A stretch of 64,000 nucleotides of DNA, from NCBI GenBank assembly GCA_002441265.1, contig DJVQ01000036.1, positions 36,650-100,649 of the forward strand, given 5' to 3'. Below are positions 23,482-32,631 of this stretch, piece after piece. Source of the DNA: Syntrophaceae bacterium UBA6252. Its GTDB lineage: Bacteria > Desulfobacterota > Syntrophia > Syntrophales > UBA6807. Positions within the stretch are counted from its first letter, which is position 1; every line of letters begins with the position of its first letter. Made by a program: the position numbers and the translations under genes. Under the pieces are notes generated by a model. It was not told the DNA's origin. It worked only from the letters and a program-made list of their open reading frames with translations, and did not search any database.

Positions 23482-25157
23482 GACGGTGTCCCTCCGTCTT
23501 TCCGGGGGCTGATGAGCCCCGGCTTGATCTGGGCCTTGATCCGGATGTTCTTTCCGGTGGTGTAGAATCCTCTTACCATGTTGAATTCCTGGTCCTCGAT
23601 GATTTCCATGATCAGGTCCTCCTCCCGGGCGCCCATCTTCAGGGCCCTTTCCAGGAGCTTTTCACGGCAGATGAAGAGGGCGTCATCCCGGGAGAACCTC
23701 CCGGGGATGTCCTGCCGGATTCCTTCCTCCACGATGGTCAGGATCTTCTTCTCCGTGTCCGCGAGAAGGGTGATCTCCGTCGTTGTCCTTGCCAGGGCCG
23801 CCCCGACGGCGTTGGCCACTTCCGCGTGCTTCGGCAGGCCGGGCCGGCAGCCGAGCAGTTCCCCGAGCCTCGGGGCCATGGCTTCCGCCGGCCCGCCGAC
23901 GACGTAGAGAACCTTCGGCTCGATGATTTTGCCCTCCAGCATTTCGTGGATGGTGTAGACGGGCTTGTTGTTGATCTCGTCGAGGATCTCCCGGACGGCG
24001 TCCGCGATCAGCCCGCACGTTTTTTCAAAGACGATCCGGGCCGTTTCCCCGGGAGAGGCGTTCGCCTCCCCGCCGAGGAGGTCCATGGCCGCCACGGCCT
24101 TTTCCCGGTCTCCGATCTTGGTGAGGCCGAGGACGATCATGGCGTCCGTGGGGGTGGGGAAGGGGCCGCCGAAGGCCATTGCCGGTCCCTCCCGTTCCGG
24201 GCCGATCCTGAGTTCCCCCTGTTCCCACCGGACCCTGCTGTCCCCGGCGACGCCGATGGACCGCGTCTGGAGACCCCGGACCAGGGTCTTCCGTCCTTCG
24301 ATGGTGACGCCGAAAGGCTCCAGGAGGGGGACGCCGTCTGCGAAGAGGGCGATGTCCGTGGTGGTTCCCCCGATGTCGAGGGCGACGGCGTCTTCCTTCC
24401 CTGCGGTCAGGCTCAGGATGCCCATGATGCTCGCCGCGGGTCCCGAAAGAATCGTCCCGACCGGGTATTTCGCCGACTGGCTGATTTCCGAGGTGCCGCC
24501 GTCGGCCTTGAGAATGTACACCGGTGCGGTGGTTCCGATCTCGGCGGTGAACCGGAGGATGTCCTCGACGAACCGGTTGTAGACCCTCCAGATGGCGGCG
24601 TTCAGGTAGGTCGTGGCGATCCGCCTGGGGTAATTCAGGTTTCCCGACATGCGGTGGCCGAAGGAGAGATGCTCGAAGTCCCCTTCGACGAGATCGCCGA
24701 TTCTCTGCTCGAGACCGGGATTTCTCGTGGAAAACTTTCCCACGATTCCCAGGTGGCGGATTCCTTTTTTCTTCAGGCTGTCCGCCGCATCGCGGACTTC
24801 CCTCTCGTCCGTTCCCGCCGCTTCGAGTCCCCGGTGGCTGACGTACCCGGAGATGAAGCGGGTGTCCTCGTTGATCCGGAGCGTCTCCGGGGCAAGCCCC
24901 GGCCCTCCCGCGAGGATCATTCCCACCCGGTCCACCCGGTTCTGCACGATGGCGTTGGTGGACATGGTGGTGCTCAGGACGATCCTTTCGAGCTGTTTCA
25001 GGTCTCCCCCGTTCAGGATCCGGGAAGTCGCCTCCCGGAACGAGACGATGAGGTTTTCGGGGTTCGTGAGGACTTTGGCGGATGCGACCACTTCGAAGCG
25101 GCCGTTCAGGAGAACGGCGTCCGTGTGGGTGCCGCCGACATCGATTCCCAGGATCAT
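23478..25157 (-). CDS. Hydantoinase/oxoprolinase family protein (HyuA-like)
   Basis: 559 residues. ASKHA-type ATP-binding motifs are visible: MILGIDVGGTHTDAVLL at the N-terminus, VALDIGGTTTDIALF in the middle, and VVGGPAEAMAP near 430, typical of the ATP-dependent HyuA/oxoprolinase and acetone-carboxylase beta superfamily. The companion HyuB subunit is absent. The only tightly linked partner is the deacetylase-like gene downstream. A role in ATP-driven amide or lactam activation is inferred from family only. Confidence 0.85.
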   Translation of the reverse strand: MILGIDVGGTHTDAVLLNGRFEVVASAKVLTNPENLIVSFREATSRILNGGDLKQLERIVLSTTMSTNAIVQNRVDRVGMILAGGPGLAPETLRINEDTRFISGYVSHRGLEAAGTDEREVRDAADSLKKKGIRHLGIVGKFSTRNPGLEQRIGDLVEGDFEHLSFGHRMSGNLNYPRRIATTYLNAAIWRVYNRFVEDILRFTAEIGTTAPVYILKADGGTSEISQSAKYPVGTILSGPAASIMGILSLTAGKEDAVALDIGGTTTDIALFADGVPLLEPFGVTIEGRKTLVRGLQTRSIGVAGDSRVRWEQGELRIGPEREGPAMAFGGPFPTPTDAMIVLGLTKIGDREKAVAAMDLLGGEANASPGETARIVFEKTCGLIADAVREILDEINNKPVYTIHEMLEGKIIEPKVLYVVGGPAEAMAPRLGELLGCRPGLPKHAEVANAVGAALARTTTEITLLADTEKKILTIVEEGIRQDIPGRFSRDDALFICREKLLERALKMGAREEDLIMEIIEDQEFNMVRGFYTTGKNIRIKAQIKPGLISPRKDGGTPS

Positions 25158-25264
25158 GGCGTTTCCCCCGGTCCGTGATGACGAGACCGCCCGGGCCCCG
25201 GGCGGCGTTCGGTGTTTCCTGTGAAGCCTCTCATGACGGCTTTCGTCTTGACGCGCTCACTTCA

Positions 25265-25412
25265 GAGATCAAAAAACTTCTTTCGAAGGGCAACGTAGAA
25301 AGTTCAGGAGGCATGGCGCCCGACTCCCGGGACCGGCGCATATGGAGAATACGCCGCAGGGACGGTGAGCAACGGGCGACGCGGCATGGGACTTTTACGG
25401 AGCCATCCGTCT
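25265..25412 (+). repeat. Dispersed repeat family 1, degenerate copy F
   Basis: CGAAGGGCAACGTAGAAAGT, AGGAGGCATGGCGCCCGACT, GAATACGCCGCAGGGACG and ACTTTTACGGAGCCATCCGTC match the family at reduced identity. It occupies the intergenic region upstream of the hydantoinase gene and the first AtoE gene. Confidence 0.65.
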
Positions 25413-25834
25413 TGTATCACAGGCGGTGGGGGACCGTCAATTTCCCCGAGTCAGCTTTTCCTTGACTTGGCGGGCTTTTTTCTGTATGCCGAAGACGTTA
25501 CACAATCCCCGCCATAATAAATTTAGGACATTCGGAACTGATCGAACACTCCCGTTTCCAGGGAACGGCTGGACTCGGGACATAGCGTTGGAGGAAAGGT
25601 GACTCCTTTCGGATTCGTCCCTGTGGTCCGTCATCGAGCCTTTTTGTGTCCGTTACTCCCCGTGACGCCGACCGTCCCCCTTTATTCCCTGAAATCCGAA
25701 ATCTGTGCGCAAGCACCTCCATCCAAGTGCTTCCGGGAAGACCTGCATCATGAGAAAGGCTTTCATCCCGCGGGGAGCAAACCCGCCCCGCGGAAGGAAA
25801 TCCCCGGGTTTGGGAAGGAGGTGACAGGCGTCGC
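25413..25834 (+). other. Long leader region upstream of the first AtoE-type gene
   Basis: About 420 bases without a confident gene. It contains a CCGCGGGG/CCCCGCGG hairpin near 25772-25797 followed by CGCGGAAGGAAA and TGGGAAGGAGGTGA (25811-25824). A near match (CGCGGAGGAA, TGGGAAGGGGGTGA) lies upstream of the second AtoE-type gene near 30957-30988. I read it as a possible shared 5' regulatory leader. Confidence 0.4.
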
Positions 25835-25837
25835 GTG

Positions 25838-25945
25838 ATGACATCAGGGGGATGTCCGCCGTTCCCCCCGTTCCAGGAAACAAGGGAAATCGTGACAGAA
25901 CAGCGGACGATTGATTTTTCAGAACGCGAATGTATTAGGAGGTGA
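25838..25945 (+). CDS. Candidate small upstream ORF (35 codons) before the first AtoE gene
   Basis: Starts MTSGGCPPFPPF and ends SERECIRR, its last codons AGG-AGG-TGA forming the Shine-Dalgarno of the transporter gene two bases further on. An in-frame GTG lies one codon earlier. The corresponding frame before the second AtoE gene ends GECKRR with the same AGG-AGG-stop arrangement. Coding is not proven. Confidence 0.35.
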   Translation: MTSGGCPPFPPFQETREIVTEQRTIDFSERECIRR

Positions 25946-25947
25946 TT

Positions 25948-27348
25948 ATGTTATCCGGTATCGGCCGCTTTTTTGCGGAAAAATTCAGAAGATGGCTTCC
26001 TGACTCGTTTATTTTCGCTATTTTGCTGACCTTTCTCGCGGCAATCATGGCGCTCCTGTTCGTGAAGGCGACGCCTCACGCCATCGTTCAGGGATGGTAC
26101 AAGGGGTTCTGGATGCTCCTGGGCTTCGCCATGCAGATGATTCTCATCCTCGTTACGGGATACGCCATCGCCATATCCCCTCCGGCGGAGAAGTTCCTCA
26201 ACTGGCTCGCGGAACGGGTAAAGAGCCCTGTCGCCGTATACGCCGTCGTGACGTTCATGGGCTGCGTCTTCTCCCTCATCAGTTGGGGCTGGATCGTCCT
26301 CACGGCGGTCCTGGGGAGGGAACTTGCGAAGAGGGTGAAGAAAGTGGATTACAGGCTTCTGGCCGCCTGCGTCTACACGGCGTTCATCCCGTGGCACGGC
26401 GGACTGTCCGGTTCGATCCCCCTCGTCCTCAACACGCCGGAAAACTTTCTCATCAAGGCCAAGGTCCTCGGGGAGACCATCCCCACGTCCCTGACCCTTC
26501 TGAGCCCCATGAACATCGTCTGCAACCTGGCGTTTCTCATCGCTCTTCCCGCCCTGATGGTCATGATGCGGCCCTCCGATGAGCATGTGACGGAATTTTC
26601 CGACATGCTCGACGAGGAGCACAAGTTCGCGAAACCCGTTACCGTGGCGGATGAGGCCGCGTCCCTGAACATGAAGGACAAGAACCTTTCCGACCTCCTG
26701 AACAACAGCGTGATCCTTCAGGTCCTCATTGTTCTCATGGGCGCGTGGATCATCGTGGAGCACTTCTACGGCAAGGGTTTCGACGTCAACCTGAACATCA
26801 TGAACTTCCTGTTCATCATCGTGGGGATGCTCTGCCACAAAACGCCCCTCCGTTACCTGATCGCCATGAAGAGGGCCTGCAGCAACGTTTCCGGCATCGT
26901 TCTCCAGTTTCCCTTCTATGCCGGCATCATGGGGATCATGATGTACACGGGTCTCGGGAAGGCCATCGCCGCCTGGCTCGCGGGCTTCGCGACGGTCGGC
27001 AGCTACCCCTTCATCTGCTTCATCATCGGGGGATTCGTGAACATCTTCATCCCCTCGGGCGGCGGCGAGTGGGCCGTGGTCGGCCAGCCGATCATCGAGG
27101 CCGCGAGGACCCTGGGCGCCACCCTGTCCCCGGACCAGCTGACGGCGTTCATCTCCCGCTCCAGCATGGCCATCGCCTACGGCGACGCGTGGACGAACAT
27201 GATCCAGCCCTTCTGGACCCTGGCGTTCTTCCCCGTCATCGCGGCGGGGACCAAGATGCAGGCCAGGGACATCATGGGATACACCTTCGTGTCGCTGATC
27301 GTTGCTTTCTTCGTGTTTGCCATCTGCGTCACGTGGCTGCCCGTCTAA
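25948..27348 (+). CDS. AtoE-type short-chain fatty acid transporter
   Basis: 466-residue inner-membrane carrier of the TIGR00366/AtoE family with about ten to eleven hydrophobic helices. Family hallmarks are LPDSFIFAILLTFLAAIMALL near the start, IPWHGGLSGSIPL, QFPFYAGIMGIMMYTGLG, and the late PSGGGEWAVVGQP with YGDAWTNMIQPFW. The ATG at 25948 is chosen because AGGAGG lies five bases upstream; an in-frame GTG two codons earlier overlaps that site. It probably moves small carboxylates such as butyrate or acetoacetate. A second member lies at 31066. Confidence 0.9.
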   Translation: MLSGIGRFFAEKFRRWLPDSFIFAILLTFLAAIMALLFVKATPHAIVQGWYKGFWMLLGFAMQMILILVTGYAIAISPPAEKFLNWLAERVKSPVAVYAVVTFMGCVFSLISWGWIVLTAVLGRELAKRVKKVDYRLLAACVYTAFIPWHGGLSGSIPLVLNTPENFLIKAKVLGETIPTSLTLLSPMNIVCNLAFLIALPALMVMMRPSDEHVTEFSDMLDEEHKFAKPVTVADEAASLNMKDKNLSDLLNNSVILQVLIVLMGAWIIVEHFYGKGFDVNLNIMNFLFIIVGMLCHKTPLRYLIAMKRACSNVSGIVLQFPFYAGIMGIMMYTGLGKAIAAWLAGFATVGSYPFICFIIGGFVNIFIPSGGGEWAVVGQPIIEAARTLGATLSPDQLTAFISRSSMAIAYGDAWTNMIQPFWTLAFFPVIAAGTKMQARDIMGYTFVSLIVAFFVFAICVTWLPV

Positions 27349-27497
27349 AAACGTTTTCTTCCGTCCGGACCCGGGGCCCGCGTTCCTGCGGGCCCCGGCT
27401 TCCCGGGCCGGTCTCCCGCGGCCGGATCCCGCGATCCGGCGGCCCCGTCCCGCGAAAAAAAAGAAACCGGAAGCCGGCTTGAAAGAAGCCGCCGTCT

Positions 27498-27662
27498 TTG
27501 ACGAACTCGTAAAAGACAAGACACCCCTTTTTTCTAACGGCAAAGGAAAAAGCTCCAGAGGCAAGGCGCCCGAATCGCGACGACCGAGGCGTACTTCCGG
27601 TACGCCGCAGGGACGAGGGATGAAGGGGAACGCAGGATATGGGGCTTTTTACGAAACCGCCC
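27498..27662 (+). repeat. Dispersed repeat family 1, full copy G
   Basis: Left end TTGACGAACTCGTAAAAG, core ACGGCAAAGGAAAAAGCTCC, CAAGGCGCCCGAATCGCGAC, a GGCGTACTTCCGGTACGCC hairpin, and right end GGCTTTTTACGAAACCG. It fills most of the 27349-27758 gap. The remaining bases hold a short G/C-rich inverted stretch (GGCCCGCG...CGGGCCCC) just after the transporter stop that could terminate it. Confidence 0.85.
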
Positions 27663-27758
27663 CTCTTGACAAGAGGAGGGCGTTCCCTTACGAAAGGGAA
27701 CGGGGCGGTTCGCCCGGGGGGCTTTGGGCGCCCGCCCGGAAACGGAACAGGAGGGAAT

Positions 27759-28544
27759 ATGACGCGAAGACGATTCATCGATTTAAGCATCAGCATCGAA
27801 CCCGCCCTTCCGAGCGATCCTCCGATGATGATTCCCGAAGTGGAGTACGTCGGCCACGAGGAGGGCGCGGAGCAGATGAAGTCCTTCTTCCCGGGGCTCG
27901 TCCGGGAGCAGCTCCCCGGAGGCCTGGGGTGGGCCCTGGAATTCCTCCGGCTGACCTCCCACAGCGGAACGCACCTGGATGCCCCGTATCACTACCATCC
28001 TACAATGGACGGGGGAAGCCCGGCTCTCACGATCGACGAGATCCCCCTCGACTGGTGCTTCGGCAACGGCGTGGTCCTGGATTTTTCCCGCAAAGGGGAC
28101 GGCGAACGGATCACTGCGGCGGACCTGAAGGAGGAACTTGAAAGGATCGGCTACCGGATCAGGCCGATGGACATCGTTCTCATCCGGACCGGCGCCGACG
28201 CGGCCTGGGGAACGCCGGCCTACCTGACGAAGGGGGCCGGGATGGATCGGGAAAGCACCCTGTACCTGCTGGACCAGGGCGTCAGGGTGGTCGGCATCGA
28301 CGCCTGGAGCTGGGACCGGCCCCTTCCTTTCCTGGCGGAGGAATTCCGGAAAACCGGCGACCCGAAGGTCGTCTGGGAAGCACACTTCGCGGGAATCGAA
28401 CGGGGATACTGTCACATGGAGAAAATGGCGAACCTTGCGGCGATCGGCAGGCCCTTCGGATTCACCGTCTGCTGTTTCCCCGTCAGGATCAAGGGGGCGA
28501 GCGCCGGGTGGGTGCGGCCGGTGGCCATCATCGAGGAGGAATGA
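27759..28544 (+). CDS. Cyclase-family metal hydrolase (kynurenine formamidase-like)
   Basis: 261 residues. The diagnostic HSGTHLDAPYH motif (residues about 68-78) gives the H-G-T-H-D metal centre of the cyclase/kynurenine formamidase superfamily. A later EAHFAGIERG...MEKMANL segment matches the family C-terminal half. GGAGGG lies five bases upstream of the ATG. The stop is four bases before the acyl-CoA synthetase start, so the two are one transcript, which suggests hydrolysis or lactone opening of a substrate that is then activated or formed by the synthetase (inference). Confidence 0.85.
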   Translation: MTRRRFIDLSISIEPALPSDPPMMIPEVEYVGHEEGAEQMKSFFPGLVREQLPGGLGWALEFLRLTSHSGTHLDAPYHYHPTMDGGSPALTIDEIPLDWCFGNGVVLDFSRKGDGERITAADLKEELERIGYRIRPMDIVLIRTGADAAWGTPAYLTKGAGMDRESTLYLLDQGVRVVGIDAWSWDRPLPFLAEEFRKTGDPKVVWEAHFAGIERGYCHMEKMANLAAIGRPFGFTVCCFPVRIKGASAGWVRPVAIIEEE

Positions 28545-28548
28545 AATC

Positions 28549-30657
28549 GTGAAGAAGTTTTTCTGTCCCGAATCCGTCGTAATCATCGGCGCCCCGGGGA
28601 AAACCGGCGTCGGTTCGTTCAACAACGTGGAAATGATGATCCGCTATGGTTACGGTGGACGGATCTATCCCGTCAACCCGAAGGTCCGTGAGATCTGCGG
28701 CCTGAAATGCTATCCGTCTGTTCTGGAGGTGCCGGAGGCGGCCGACGTCGCCGTCATCTCCGTCGGCCGGGACCGGGTGATCCCCCTGTTCCTGGAGTGC
28801 GCCCAGGCGGGGATCCGGCGGGTGGTGGTCGTCACCCAGGGATTCGGCGACGCCGACGAACGGGGGAGAACGCTTCAGCAGGAACTCGTTTCCCTGGCCC
28901 GGCGGCACCAAGTCCGGATCGTCGGACCGAACACCATGGGGATTGTCAACAACTACAACCGGTTTACGACCAGTTTCGTCGATCTTCCTTACCACGAGGA
29001 TTTTTCCCCCGTTTCGCTCATCGCCCAGACCGGTTTCATCCAGGTCGCGTCGAAGGATTACGCATACCGTTGGTGGGGGAAGGCCCTGGACATCGGGAAC
29101 GCGGCGGACGTCCATTTCGCCGACGGGCTCCGTTACTTCGGGGACGACCCGGAGACGGAAGTGATCGCCCTCCACATGGAAGGGATCGAGCGGGGAAGGG
29201 AATTTCTCGATCTGGCGTCGGAAATAACGAGAAAGAAACCCATCGTCGTTCTCAAGACGGGAAGAAGCCGGGCGGGGGCGAAGGCGGCCCTTTCCCATAC
29301 AGGCTCCCTCACCGGAGAGGACGCCGTGTTCGAAGCCGCCTTCGACCGGGCCGGGATCCTCCGCGTCCGGGACACGGCGGAACTGAGGGACACCCTCCGG
29401 GCGCTCGTGTGCATGCGGGAAATGAAAGGGCCTGGCATCGGCGTCATCACCGTCACGGGCGCCGGCGGCATCATGGCCATCGATGCCTGCGAGGAAAGGG
29501 GAATCGGGATGGCGCCCCTGCCGGAGGGCCTGTCGGATCGGCTCAGGGCCGGGATGCCCGAATGGCTGCACGTCGGAAATCCCATCGATATCTGGCCGAT
29601 CAGCATGATCGGGGGGAATTATTCCGGACCCGTCCGGACCGCCCTGGACGGCATGCTCGCTTCTCCCGACATTCACGGGGTCCTTCTCATCACCCCGGCG
29701 CTGAGGTCGTCCCTCCATTCCGACATGTCCGATCTCACCGGGCTTGTGGCGGAAGCGCGGAAGAAGGCGGGAAACGACAAGCCGATCGCGGTCTTTCCTT
29801 ACGCCGACGAGAGCGGCCGGGCCCCGGGCGACTACGAGCGCATTCGGGGCGTCGCCGCCTTCCCCTCGGCGGAGGAGTGCGTGAGGGGCCTTGCCGCGTG
29901 CTTCCGGTACCACGGGATCCGGAATCGCCGGATTCCCTCCGTGGAGCGGCTCGAAGCGGACGCCGGCCGGGCGGAACCCCTCGTCGCGAAGGGGCGAAGG
30001 GAGGGGCTTCTCCTGGGGGAGGACGCACTGGCGCTTCTCGCCGCGTTCGGGATTCCCGTGGCGCGGGGAGGAATTCTGGGGACTTCCGGGGAATGGGAGG
30101 CCCTGTCCGGGGGCATCCCCTATCCGGTCGTGCTGAAGGTCCATGGCCGGCATTTCCTTCACAAGAGCGAATGGGGAGGCGTGCTCACGGGGATCGCCGA
30201 CGGAGACTCCTTTTCCCGGGCATGGGCGACGCTGGAGGCGCGAGTCCGGGAGAAGGCGCCCGGCGTTCCCTTTGAGGGGTTTCAGGTCCAGGAGGCGATC
30301 GCCGGCACGGAGATTCTTTTCGGGATCCGGCGGGATCCCCAGTTCGGGCCGGTCGTCGCCTGCGGTTTCGGCGGGATTTACACGGAGGTTTTCAGGGATG
30401 TGGCCCGGCGGATCGCGCCGATCGACAGGGAGGAGGCCCGGGAGATGCTCCGCTCCCTGAGGATGTACCCCATTCTCCAGGGGATTCGGGGACGGAAGGG
30501 TGCGGACCTGGAACAACTCGCGGACGTTCTTCTCCGGATCTCCCGTCTCGCCCTGGAAATCCCCGATCTCGTCGAGATGGACGTCAATCCCTTCATCTGC
30601 GGGGAAACGGTTTCCGCGGCCGTGGACGCCCGAATGCTCTGGAAGGAGGGTTCCTGA
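28549..30657 (+). CDS. ADP-forming acyl-CoA synthetase (fused alpha-beta), copy 1
   Basis: 702 residues from a GTG start. An N-terminal CoA-binding Rossmann domain (SVVIIGAPGKTGVGSF) and succinyl-CoA-synthetase-like flavodoxin domain lead to the phospho-histidine site AALSHTGSLTG (H250). A C-terminal ATP-grasp half follows (YPVVLKVHGRHFLHKSEWGGV, EMDVNPF). It converts acyl-CoA, ADP and Pi to acid, CoA and ATP, or the reverse. The motif usually ISQSGALG reads IAQTGFIQ here, so CoA or acyl specificity may differ from copy 2 at 34689. Four bases after the cyclase gene. Confidence 0.88.
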   Translation: MKKFFCPESVVIIGAPGKTGVGSFNNVEMMIRYGYGGRIYPVNPKVREICGLKCYPSVLEVPEAADVAVISVGRDRVIPLFLECAQAGIRRVVVVTQGFGDADERGRTLQQELVSLARRHQVRIVGPNTMGIVNNYNRFTTSFVDLPYHEDFSPVSLIAQTGFIQVASKDYAYRWWGKALDIGNAADVHFADGLRYFGDDPETEVIALHMEGIERGREFLDLASEITRKKPIVVLKTGRSRAGAKAALSHTGSLTGEDAVFEAAFDRAGILRVRDTAELRDTLRALVCMREMKGPGIGVITVTGAGGIMAIDACEERGIGMAPLPEGLSDRLRAGMPEWLHVGNPIDIWPISMIGGNYSGPVRTALDGMLASPDIHGVLLITPALRSSLHSDMSDLTGLVAEARKKAGNDKPIAVFPYADESGRAPGDYERIRGVAAFPSAEECVRGLAACFRYHGIRNRRIPSVERLEADAGRAEPLVAKGRREGLLLGEDALALLAAFGIPVARGGILGTSGEWEALSGGIPYPVVLKVHGRHFLHKSEWGGVLTGIADGDSFSRAWATLEARVREKAPGVPFEGFQVQEAIAGTEILFGIRRDPQFGPVVACGFGGIYTEVFRDVARRIAPIDREEAREMLRSLRMYPILQGIRGRKGADLEQLADVLLRISRLALEIPDLVEMDVNPFICGETVSAAVDARMLWKEGS

Positions 30658-30670
30658 ACGGACAATGCAA

Positions 30671-30699
30671 TTGACAGATTTCACATTTCTTTATATCGT
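30671..30699 (+). promoter_or_regulatory. Predicted promoter of the second AtoE-type gene
   Basis: A perfect TTGACA (30671-30676) and TATCGT (30694-30699) at 17 bases spacing, 14 bases after the synthetase stop. Transcription from here gives a leader of about 360 bases before the transporter. Confidence 0.5.
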
Positions 30700-30987
30700 A
30701 AGCTGAAATCCTGCCGGGGGGCACCGTACGACATGACAGGAAAGAATCCGGCGGAGGATGCTTTTCGGATCCGTGTCGCTGCAGGAAACAATACAACTTC
30801 GGAATAAAGGGGTTCCGCCGGGTCGTCGCGCGCTTTCGGAGCAGGAGAAGTCATCGTCGGCTTGAGGCGGAGGTTTCCGTCCTCCGGGGACGGCTGGAGA
30901 ACAGGCATGCACCGGTTCCGGCCCGATGGACCGGGCGGGCGTTCTTCATGAACCGCCGCGGAGGAAGAATTCACTGGGAAGGGGGTG

Positions 30988-31062
30988 ATGCATCGATTTC
31001 AGGAACATTCGGGATTTCCTCCGTGGATGGATCCTTCAACAGGTGAATGCAAAAGGAGGTAG
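30988..31062 (+). CDS. Candidate small upstream ORF (24 codons) before the second AtoE gene
   Basis: Begins MHRFQEHSGFPPW with GGGAAGGGGG immediately upstream and ends TGECKRR, where AGG-AGG-TAG provides the ribosome-binding site of the transporter three bases on. It mirrors the candidate at 25838-25945 in position, ending and upstream motif. The rest of the 30658-31065 gap holds the promoter and two inverted repeats (CCGGCCCG/CGGGCGG; CGTTC/GAAC). Confidence 0.35.
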   Translation: MHRFQEHSGFPPWMDPSTGECKRR

Positions 31063-31065
31063 GCC

Positions 31066-32415
31066 ATGATCAGAGCAATGGGGCGCGTCTTTGACAAATG
31101 GGCGCGGAAATGGATGCCGGATCCGATGTTGTTCGCGATCCTTCTTACCTTCATTACGTACCTCTTGGGGCTCATCCTGACGGACAGCGGCCCCTTCCAG
31201 ATGATCCAGCACTGGTACAAGGGTTTCTGGGAACTCCTTTCCTTCGCAATGCAGATGTGCCTGATTCTCGTCACCGGGCACGCCCTGGCGACGTCTCCCC
31301 TTGTACGAAGGTGGATCGAGCATCTGGCGGAGATTCCCAAGCACCAGGCCGGGGCGATCTTTCTCGTCGGCTTTACCGCGGCGATCGCGTCGTGGATCAA
31401 CTGGGGCCTCGGGATCATCGTGGGAGCCCTCATGGCCCGCGAGGTCGGCAGGAGCGGCCAGCTCCGTGGGATTCCCATGCACTATCCCCTTCTCGGCGCG
31501 GCCGGCTATGCCGGGTTCCTCACCTGGCACGGCGGTCTTTCCGCTTCGGCTCCTCTCCTGGTGGCCACGGATAAGCACTTCCTGGTGAACGAGATCGGAG
31601 TCATCCCGTCCCGCCTGACCCTTTTCAGCACCATGAACATCGTCATTTCCATCGTACTCATCCTGCTCATTCCCCTGGTGTGCATGCTCATGGCCCCGAA
31701 GAACAAGGAGGAGATGGAGACCATCGTCGATGTGGACCCGGACCTGGTGAAAAAAGAGGAGGTCAAGGTCATTCCCCGGGAAAAGATGGTTGTGGCGGAC
31801 AAGATCGAAAACAGCGTCGTCATCTCCGGGATCATCGGCATCGCCGGCATGATTTATGTCGTCTGGTTCTTCTACACCAAGGGATTCGCCCTTGACCTGA
31901 ACATCGTGAACTTCACGTTCCTGTTCCTGGGCATCCTCTTCCAGCGAACCCCGATCAACTACATCCGGGCCGTCAGCGAAGGCGCCAAGGCCTGCGCCGG
32001 GATCATCGTCCAGTTCCCCTTCTACGCGGGAATCATGGGGATGATGAAGTACTCCGGCCTCGTGGCCATCATCGCCAACTGGTTCGTCGTCATCTCCACG
32101 GCGACAACCTATCCCGTCTTCACGTTCCTCAGCGCCGGCCTGGTGAACCTCTTCGTTCCCTCCGGCGGCGGCCAGTGGGCGGTTCAGGGGCCCATCATGG
32201 TGAAGGCGGCCCAGGCCATGAACTTCGACATGAACAAGACGATCATGGCGGTGGCCTACGGCGATGAATGGACGAACATGCTCCAGCCCTTCTGGGCGCT
32301 GGCCCTCCTGGGGATCACCAGGCTGAAGGCCCGTGAAATCGTCGGGTACACCATGGTGGTTCTCGTGGTGAGTGCCATCGTGTTTATCCTCGGACTTCTG
32401 TATCTCCCCGTGTGA
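31066..32415 (+). CDS. AtoE-type short-chain fatty acid transporter, second copy
   Basis: 449 residues and clearly homologous to the product of 25948 along its length: WMPDPMLFAILLTFITYLLG, LTWHGGLSASAPLL, QFPFYAGIMGMMKYSGL, and PSGGGQWAVQGP with YGDEWTNMLQPFWALALLG. AAAGGAGG precedes the ATG. It is flanked by the first ADP-forming synthetase and a CoA-transferase fusion, so import or exchange of the acids those enzymes activate is likely (inference). Confidence 0.9.
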   Translation: MIRAMGRVFDKWARKWMPDPMLFAILLTFITYLLGLILTDSGPFQMIQHWYKGFWELLSFAMQMCLILVTGHALATSPLVRRWIEHLAEIPKHQAGAIFLVGFTAAIASWINWGLGIIVGALMAREVGRSGQLRGIPMHYPLLGAAGYAGFLTWHGGLSASAPLLVATDKHFLVNEIGVIPSRLTLFSTMNIVISIVLILLIPLVCMLMAPKNKEEMETIVDVDPDLVKKEEVKVIPREKMVVADKIENSVVISGIIGIAGMIYVVWFFYTKGFALDLNIVNFTFLFLGILFQRTPINYIRAVSEGAKACAGIIVQFPFYAGIMGMMKYSGLVAIIANWFVVISTATTYPVFTFLSAGLVNLFVPSGGGQWAVQGPIMVKAAQAMNFDMNKTIMAVAYGDEWTNMLQPFWALALLGITRLKAREIVGYTMVVLVVSAIVFILGLLYLPV

Positions 32416-32444
32416 GAACGGCACGGGGAAATTAACGGCCGTAT

Positions 32445-32477
32445 GGGGGCGCCCGTTCCGAGACGGAGGGCGCCCCC
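32445..32477 (+). terminator. Strong hairpin after the second AtoE gene
   Basis: A perfect 10-base stem GGGGGCGCCC/GGGCGCCCCC with a 13-base loop, 30 bases after the transporter stop. No T-run follows, so a Rho-independent role is uncertain. Confidence 0.5.
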
Positions 32478-32523
32478 TGATCTTGCCGGAAACCCGCATC
32501 CCGGCGGGAAGGGAATTTTCACC

Positions 32524-32553
32524 TTGACCCGCGGCACCCCCCGAGGCTATAGT
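32524..32553 (+). promoter_or_regulatory. Predicted sigma-70 promoter of the CoA-transferase/GNAT gene
   Basis: TTGACC (32524-32529) and TATAGT (32548-32553) at 18-base spacing, each five of six consensus. Transcription would start near 32560, about 70 bases before the ATG. Confidence 0.65.
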
Positions 32554-32631
32554 TTCCTCGGGGCAGATGATGGGGACGAGGGCCGGTGCGGAATGCGGGA
32601 TGAGGGGATTCCACCCGGAAAGGAAGCGTTC

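Noticed and set aside
30658..31065. Classical riboswitch in the long leader of the second AtoE gene
   Set aside because: No conserved core of a known class (TPP, SAM, glycine, cobalamin) could be recognised by eye. Only the leader motif shared with the first AtoE gene is reported.
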